Positions 7,214-13,495 of a stretch of DNA of 13,495 nt are shown in pieces (position 1 is the stretch's first letter; each line of letters opens with the position of its first letter). Where the stretch lies: positions 1 to 13,495 of the forward strand of contig JADGJH010000881.1 in NCBI GenBank assembly GCA_027596945.1, read 5' to 3'. Position numbers and translations under genes: made by a program. The stretch is from Physocladia obscura. Lineage: Eukaryota; Chytridiomycota; Chytridiomycetes; Chytridiales; Chytriomycetaceae. The notes below the pieces were generated by a model that was not told the DNA's origin, made no database searches, and was given only the letters and a program-made list of their open reading frames with translations.

Positions 7214-10200
7214 ATGCAAATTTCATTTGGAATCAAAAGCATGCCAACAAAAGCAAGAAGACAAACGGAAGCACGGCCAGCACAGGCAGTGGTATTGGTA
7301 GTATTTACAGTACTGCAGTTTGCGCAGGAGACGCACGGACTGCCGTTTCTTCATACACGTGAGTGTATACTTGCCAGTTTACTTACTATTTATACTTACA
7401 ATGTAACGTGACCCTTCCACCAACCAGCAAACGCGGGTTGCGCAGCGCCAACGAAAGCCGACGCGACCTGTCCAATTGTTTGCGCGCGCTCGGTTGCGCA
7501 GTGTCCGTCGAGCTTCACGTCGGCGGCGGTGGTGCAGTGCACGGCCAGTGGTGGCAGCGTGTGTGTCGACGGCTCGTGCGCCGCCAAGGGGGTTACGTGC
7601 GACAACGCGAATCTGGCCGCGGTCTGCGCGTGTCCGAAAACAGGGTTTGTGCTGGCCCCCGACTCGTCCGACCAGGGCTTCTACTTTCCCTGTTCTGACG
7701 CGTCCACCATTTCCGTCAACGCGTCATATTCCGCGTTCACAAGTAACCCGCAGCTTGTTGCCGACCAACCGCTTCTGCCAGTGTGGCGTGCTTGTGCGGT
7801 GCTCGGCAATTTTAACGCATTTTTGGAGTCTTCTGATGCCATTGTCTTCAACGAATGCACAGTTGTTCCCGCCACCCGCGTCAAAAATCCGCTTGCTCCT
7901 GAATTTCTGTGTACCTACATTGTTATGGCTGTCGAAATTATTGTCCTATTTTTCTACTATCTTGCAAAAACGGCCCGTGAACGTAACAATCTGGAACGTC
8001 CTTTTATGTCTGCCTCGACTCTCGCTGCCTCTTCAGATCCTAAATTCGGTGTTGACCGTGATGTGGAGCTACAAGACATGCGCTCTCCGACATCTTCTGA
8101 CAAAGATATGGATGGTCTTCGATTCACAGGTTACATGAGCGATCCCCTTGGTTCAACAGCTGCAGTAACTGTAGCAGGTAATCAAAATAATGCTTTTATT
8201 TAGAAATAACTGAAACTTATTGCATCTAACCAGTAACATCTTTCATCTGGATGATTTTATTGACTGTGCTTGTTCTCGATTATTACGCCGTATTTTCGGG
8301 TTTTAACTTCCGGGAGGAATCCGATCTGCTTTTCAACGATCATGAACTACTTTCATCCGTGTTTATTGTCTCATGGCATTTCGTCCTCGTGTGGTTTCTC
8401 GGACTGAAAGTCATTCAAGATAAATCAGACAGCTACTTTAGTAAACGCGTTCCAATCAGCGAAGCTTCAATGGTTCAAGTCGAGAAAAAAGTTCCAGAAC
8501 CAGTTGCGATTGCAAACATGGGATCAGTTGCCGAATGGGTTAGAAAAATCGAAGCCAAAGCCCGCATATACTTTAAAATCGAGCACAGCGCGACAATGGT
8601 TCCAGTTCAACTAACGTCAACCGGTCGTCGTTTCATTGAGTTTGAGTGCGTTCGATACGTATACGACGAACGAAACGGCCGATTCCAACCATACTCCTTC
8701 ACTGTCGGGCCAACATGTGCCGACCTACATACGCAATCCAACGGTTTAACAAGTACGGAATCAAGAAACCGTTCTGAACTTGTCGGTCCAAACGCGATCG
8801 CATTTCCCGCAGACACATTCTACTCAGCAATGGGCAAAGAGTTTTCTGGAATATTCTATGTATATCAAATGATGTCACTTTGGGTCTGGATGTATTACGG
8901 CTATTACTATATGGGTGTAGTTTTGACGTTTGTCATCGTAAGTTCCGGAATCTCGAAAGTGCAAGTTTTCTTGACAGCCCAACGCCGTGTTTTAAGTATG
9001 GCGAATTTCACAGGCACAGTAAAAGTCTTACGCAATAACAACGAATGGCACACTGAATCAACTGAAGAGCTTGTTCCCGGCGATGTGATTGAAATTGTGG
9101 CAGGAAAACACGTTCTGCCAGTTGATGCGGTTCTTGTTGACGGCGGTGCAGTTTGCGATGAATCCAGTCTTACCGGTGAAGCATTACCAGTCGTGAAATT
9201 TCCAGTCAAAAACGATGCGAATATTGTGTACTCTGACGACGCAAACAAGAGTAATACCTTGTTTGCAGGCTGTTTTGTCCTCGAAGCACAGCCCTCAATG
9301 AAAGACAAGCCTGTTCGCGCAATCGTGACTGCAACTGGCGCCGTTACTTCAAAAGGGCGACTCGTGAAGGATATTTTATTCCCCACAAAAGTTTCGTTCG
9401 TTTTTCAAGAGCATTTGAAAGTTGTTTTTGGTGTACTAATGGTGTGGGGAGTTGTTATGCTTTTTGCATCAGTGTTGTTGCTCGGAACTACTGGAGCTGA
9501 TGCGTGGTTTTACGGTATGTTTACGATTTCGCAGATTTTGAGTCCATTGTTGCCGGCGGTTCTTGTTATTGGACAAAGTGTTGCGTCAGAGCGGTTGGCA
9601 AAAAAAGGAATTCTTTGTGTAGATTTGGATAGAATTACATTGAGCGGAAAAGTCAAAGTGTATTGCTTTGACAAAACTGGTAAGGAGGCCGTATTTTTTC
9701 GCATCATTTTGTCGTTTTATTCGTTTTAATTTATTTGAATTATCAGGAACTTTGACTAAAGAGGGACTCAATTTTCTTGCTATCCAACCCGTTTTGACAA
9801 CTGGCGGCGAAAAGAAATTTGGGCCAATTCTCACAGATTATACATCATTTCCGCAACCCCTACGCACAGCAATGCTAACATGTCACTCAGTCACAATGGT
9901 CGGTTCACAGCAGGTCGGCAACTTTGTCGATGTTGAAATGTTTCGCGTAACTGATGCCAATCTTGGTCGCCAAAGCCAAGCAGAAGACGAAGTCCTCATC
10001 AACATCCCGGACATCACAATAGTCAATCCGTCCACAAACGGCGATACACCCATCCAAATTCTCAAAAGATTTGAATTCGTCCACAGCAACGCGTACATGA
10101 CAGTCCTCATCCACGACCCAATTGAAAAAAAGCTTTACTTGTACCTAAAAGGCTCATTTGAAAAAATTCGCGAAATCTGCGACCCATTAAGCCTTCCCGA

Positions 10201-11863
10201 CGATGCGGAAAAGACTGCGCGGCACCACGCAAGCGAGGGCTGTTATGTGCTCGGATTCGCGAGGCGGGAAATCCCTGCCGCATCTATTGAGGACGTGGTT
10301 GGACTCACACGTGCGGCACTGGAACAGAAGGGTGCTGTGTCATTTATTGGGCTCTGTATGTTCCGAAATGAATTGAAGCCAGATACTATGGACGCGTTAC
10401 ATGAGCTGCGGGACGGAGGATGTCGCGTTGTGATGATAACGGGTGATAATATTGACACGGGTGTGTTTGTTGCACGCAAGTGCGGAATGATTGAGTCCAA
10501 TGAGTATGGGTCTGTGTTGGTTGTGATGGGGGATTTGGATCCACTGGATAGCCGTAGAATTGTGTGGAAAAATACTGAAGATGGGAGTGTGCTAGATGAA
10601 GGAGCACTGATGGCGCAGCTTGCTGCAGCTCGGACGGGTAATTTCAGACCTATGGAGCTTGCGGTGACTGGGAAATGTTTTAACACGTTGTTGGATGTGG
10701 GAAGTTTGCGGCATTTACTTTTTGGTGAGGATTGTTTTGATTTATTATTTACATTAAAAAAAAACTCTCGCGCATCGCAAATAGATATTCGAGTGTTTGC
10801 AAGAATGTCTCCCGATGATAAAGTTATGTGCGTTCGACTACACATGGAAAAAGCCATTACTGCAATGTGCGGCGACGGCGGAAACGATGCAGGTGCCTTA
10901 AAAGCAGCACATTCTGGCATCGCGCTATCAGAAGCTGAAAGCAGTGTCGTAGCCCATTTCAGTTCCCGCGATCGCTCAATCTTCTCATGTGTTGAACTTT
11001 TACGGGAAGCACGGTGTGCCTTGGACGTTAGCTTTGCATCATACAAGTACTTGATTATGTACGGCGAAGTCCTTGCTCTCGTTGGCTTAATCCAATACTA
11101 CTTCAACGTCAATATGTCTCAGGCAATGTGGATTCTCATTGATGGCACAACTGTGCCCTTGTCGTGGGCACTCACTCAAGCGATTCCATCACGCCGTCTT
11201 GCACGAACTCGACCGACGGCACGACTGCTTGGACCCGAAACTCTTGTTAGTGTGGTTGGCATGATTGTAATCAACGTGATATTCGGAATTGCATCCATTG
11301 TGATGCTGTTTGGCGAGCGTACTGCCAATTCGACTTGGTTCCAATGTAAAGAATTTGATGGAAATTATTACGATATCCGGCGGTGGTGGGAGCTGGCAGA
11401 TAATTTCGAAGGCGAAGTCAGCGGGATTGTTATTGTGTTCCAAATTGTGAATGCTGCAGCTATCTTCAGCATGGGGAGGGTGTATCGAGCAGGTTTTTGG
11501 CGCAATTGGGTGTTTTTGACGATTTACGGTGCCATATTGTTTTTACTTTCGTTTTTGACGCTTGCAGACCCAAATCCTGTCAGCTGTCTGTTTCACATCA
11601 ACTGTGGAACAGCAAATGCATTGGAGCTGTTGAATATCAACGCAGGCACCAACTACCGCACTGATTTTCTTGGAATTCCAGACACATTTTATGCATTCTG
11701 GGGACATAATGTGATGCCGATGCAGTTTCGGTTGCGTTTATGGGTGTTGTGTTTAGGAAATTTATTGGTTCTTGTCTTTTTCCAGTGGGTTGTTGTTTTG
11801 AATATGGGGAGAATGTATGCCAGAAAGAGGTGGCCTCAGGAGAGACTTTTTTATAAACAATAA
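7214..11863 (+). CDS. P5B-type ATPase (ATP13A-like) with signal peptide and cysteine-rich ectodomain, four exons
   Basis: P5B ATPases use ATP to move cargo across endomembranes; animal ATP13A2/3 carry polyamines out of late endosomes. Deduced exons are 7214-7358, 7428-8177, 8234-9679 and 9747-11863, joining to about 1485 residues (usual range about 1100-1300). A hydrophobic signal-like segment is at 23-37. Next come ten Cys between 53 and 117 plus Cys137, 171 and 192, and an Asn-Ala-Ser sequon (146-148). A membrane helix (208-228), a Ser-rich cytosolic linker and two further helices (301-321, 338-358) follow. The P5B N-domain motif RYVYDE (439-444) precedes M1-M2 (about 502-540). Actuator TGE is at 612-614, M4 SPLLP at 735-739, phosphorylated Asp778 in DKTGTLT, KGSFE at 915-919, TGDN at 1012-1015 and GDGGND at 1156-1161. 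Six more helices reach about 1467. All catalytic motifs are present, so it should be active. M4 and KGSFE depart from the usual PPALP and KGSPE. Met10 is an alternative start. Intron 3 falls inside the codon of Gly781 in DKTG. Confidence 0.93.
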
Positions 11864-11864
11864 A
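11859..11864 (+). terminator. AATAAA hexamer overlapping the ATPase stop codon
   Basis: The hexamer AATAAA includes the TAA stop at 11861-11863. If used, it would give a very short 3' untranslated region. Further AATAAA matches occur downstream (about 12279), so this one may be coincidental. Confidence 0.3.
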
Positions 11865-12700
11865 ATATCTGTTGAAATGCATGATTTCCAAAATTTTTCA
11901 CTAACCTTGGTGACAAAAGTATTAAGCTTTTACTTGACACAGTTGTTCTTATTTCATTTGTGTTACTGCTTAATCAGTTTGACTGTGTTGTAAGCAGAAT
12001 TACAAATACTTGCAACTTTCCTCTTTCTGATTGAAAAAAATTCTTTGCATTTTCTATTACTCACTGGAAGGTACACAAAGTTTTTTTCCAACTAAGTAAT
12101 GAATTTGAGTTTCCTTCAATACATTTCTTCTATTCAGCAAAAAATATAATTCAAATCACGTATATACACATGTAGTGTTAATTGGTCATTACAAAGGACA
12201 CTTTAAAATACATGGATTTTGCTTTTAGATGAATAGGGCAATGGCAGGAGGGGTCTTCATAAGTTATCACTATGTAATAATAAATATCTTTATTCACATA
12301 AAAGCTTTTTATTTTTGATTCAATTCAAATTCTTGTTGTTGGTTGCAAGACAAACAACTTCTCATTATTTTCATTTTGAAATTGAAATTCCATTTTCTAT
12401 TGAGTGACTTCCCCCTTCCCACCAAAAAATTTCTTTCACAACCACCAACAAAATTCTGTTAAAGCAACACCATCAACGATCAAAACACATAGCAGCACCC
12501 AAAATCACAAAACACAGTTGTTTTTATTTAATAAATGATATCACAAAAAAAGAAAACGAGAGAAGTAAAAACAAGAGTATAATTGTAAAACCACAGCTAA
12601 TTTAAGCACAGGTCTTAATATGATCATCTATTTGAATTTTGCATCAATTTTTACAGCCAGGACAGAAGCTGAAGGTGTGACATTTCATGCATATACTCCA
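11864..12700. other. AT-rich spacer
   Basis: No coding region, RNA gene or clear repeat is evident. A small plus-strand frame at 12620-12820 overlaps the antisense of the transposase remnant and is a shadow. The spacer lies between the convergent 3' ends of the ATPase gene and the minus-strand transposase remnant, and may contain one end of that element, but I could not identify a terminal inverted repeat by eye. Confidence 0.55.
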
Positions 12701-12702
12701 GG

Positions 12703-12718
12703 TGGCACTGCAGTGCCA
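12703..12718. repeat. 16-bp perfect palindrome
   Basis: TGGCACTGCAGTGCCA reads identically on both strands with no spacer. It lies a few bases beyond the end of the transposase-like frame on the minus strand. Its role is unknown; a chance origin is possible. Confidence 0.75.
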
Positions 12719-12722
12719 TGTT

Positions 12723-13428
12723 TCAGATTTCAAAGACGTATGAATCCAACAGCTGCAAAAAATGGGTGGTGTTTGGTGGCAAAAAAAAACCCACTATATG
12801 TGACTCAAAACACTGTGTGAGAATGTTGACAGTCCTGTATATGCCAAGATTATCACACAACAAAACTGGGGTGAGTCCACTGTGTTGTTCTGACCAAACA
12901 GACTTCATTTAAACTAAAATAGCATGCCATTTTGCACCTCTGTCAAATAACCCATTTTACTGAATGTAAAGTACATCAGAGTAATGCCTTTGAGCCTCAA
13001 ACAAGTTGTGTTGCCTTCTATTTTGATGTTCAAAATTTGACCAGTAAGACAAAAGCATCCATTATTCTCTCCCCACTTGCAGTAATGAATGGAATGAAGC
13101 TGGCATATTGTCTGCAGTCACCTTGAATCTCATTTGGATGCAAAATATTGACACTCACAAGGGCCTTTGACTGTGAGTTATTGTCCTGTAATTTAATTCA
13201 CATTTCATCAATGTTCATTATATTTTTCCAGCTGCTCATCCAGGTCTCAAAATCTCCCACCCACGTTTGTATTGAATCAAGAGTAAGGTGACTTGTTTGA
13301 GCCATGGTAATTGTCTTTGTGTTTGAAGCTGATTGTGTTTTTGTGTTGCCTAATAAACTTGTTGAACCATCCATCTTCTGACCATCCAACATCCCCATAA
13401 ACTTCTGTTGATTTGCCATGTGTAACAA
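12723..13428 (-). pseudogene. Decayed pogo/Tigger/jerky-type DDE transposase
   Basis: Read on the minus strand, this is the catalytic part of a DDE-superfamily (DDE_1, CENP-B-like) transposase. The segment 13428-13198 ends with KNIMNIDEM, matching the first catalytic Asp (13207-13209) in the family's N-x-DE signature. The same frame continues past a TGA at 13198-13200 through RQYASFIPFITASGE, the usual strand block before the second Asp, to another TGA at 13030-13032. A frame change follows. The last segment, 12908-12723, carries VLLCDNLG with the second Asp (12852-12854) and FFLPPNTTHFLQLLDSYVF with the third (12744-12746), 35 residues apart. Two in-frame stops and at least one frameshift make it inactive. 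The DNA-binding N-terminal half would lie to the right and is cut by the window edge; bases 13429-13495 show only weak traces. Codon content is AT-rich like the spacer, which suggests an old insertion. Confidence 0.85.
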
Positions 13429-13495
13429 GGGGTTTTAGAGATGAATAATATTTATTGTTTTGTTATCACTATTTCAGAAAAGAAACCAACGGTTT

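Noticed and set aside
7476..8138. 220-codon plus-strand open frame in the ATPase exon 2
   Set aside because: It is out of phase with the Cys-rich frame, Arg-rich at the start, and open only because of the local GC richness. The other frame continues into the P5B core with good splice sites.
8907..9386. 159-codon minus-strand open frame
   Set aside because: Antisense shadow of M2 and the actuator domain of the ATPase; no domain of its own.
10243..11046. 267-codon open frame on the minus strand within the ATPase
   Set aside because: It is antisense to the conserved P and N domains, shows only low-complexity Ser-rich sequence and is explained by the codon bias of the sense strand.
1..13495. 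CRISPR array, rRNA, or organellar DNA
   Set aside because: No regularly spaced direct repeats and no rRNA cores were seen; spliceosomal introns and standard stops indicate nuclear DNA.

Overview
The window is nuclear DNA of a eukaryote. Spliceosomal genes with short introns (about 50 to 113 bases, GT...AG) lie between AT-rich, homopolymer-rich spacers. There are no bacterial operons or Shine-Dalgarno sites, and the standard stop codons are used. I infer a unicellular or early-branching eukaryote. A chytrid-like fungus or another amoeboid or flagellate protist would fit, because a CYRI/FAM49 gene is present and introns are small. The sequence alone does not fix the lineage.

Layout from left to right. 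(1) Bases 1-410 are an A/T-rich spacer, followed by a one-exon GNAT acetyltransferase on the minus strand (411-998). (2) Bases 1166-2460 hold broken coding-like segments on the plus strand, including one with a degenerate P-loop, probably a decayed gene. (3) Bases 2461-3424 are AT-rich spacer, ending in a perfect 14-bp inverted repeat just upstream of the next start codon. (4) Bases 3482-4976 are a complete seven-exon CYRI (FAM49) gene, 323 residues after splicing. Its N-terminal Met-Gly and its Arg160-Arg161 pair fall at the same numbers as in human CYRI-B. (5) Bases 5255-6455 are a four-exon PIG3/TP53I3-type quinone oxidoreductase, 331 residues. (6) Bases 6456-7213 contain only short coding-like fragments. 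(7) Bases 7214-11863 are a four-exon P5B-type ATPase of about 1485 residues. It has an unusual N-terminal extension: a signal sequence, a cysteine-rich ectodomain and an extra membrane helix. It also has a changed M4 motif, Ser-Pro-Leu-Leu-Pro. (8) Bases 11864-12700 are AT-rich spacer. (9) From 12723 toward the right edge, on the minus strand, is a decayed pogo/Tigger/jerky-type DDE transposase.

The genes do not form an evident pathway. CYRI would act on the Rac1-WAVE actin machinery at the plasma membrane. The oxidoreductase is cytosolic NADPH-dependent quinone reduction. The P5B ATPase would sit in an endomembrane or the plasma membrane. The most unusual object is the P5B ATPase, because a secreted-type Cys-rich domain is fused to a transporter whose substrate-site motif is altered. 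Exon boundaries below were deduced by hand from splice signals and from remembered family conservation, not from transcripts.
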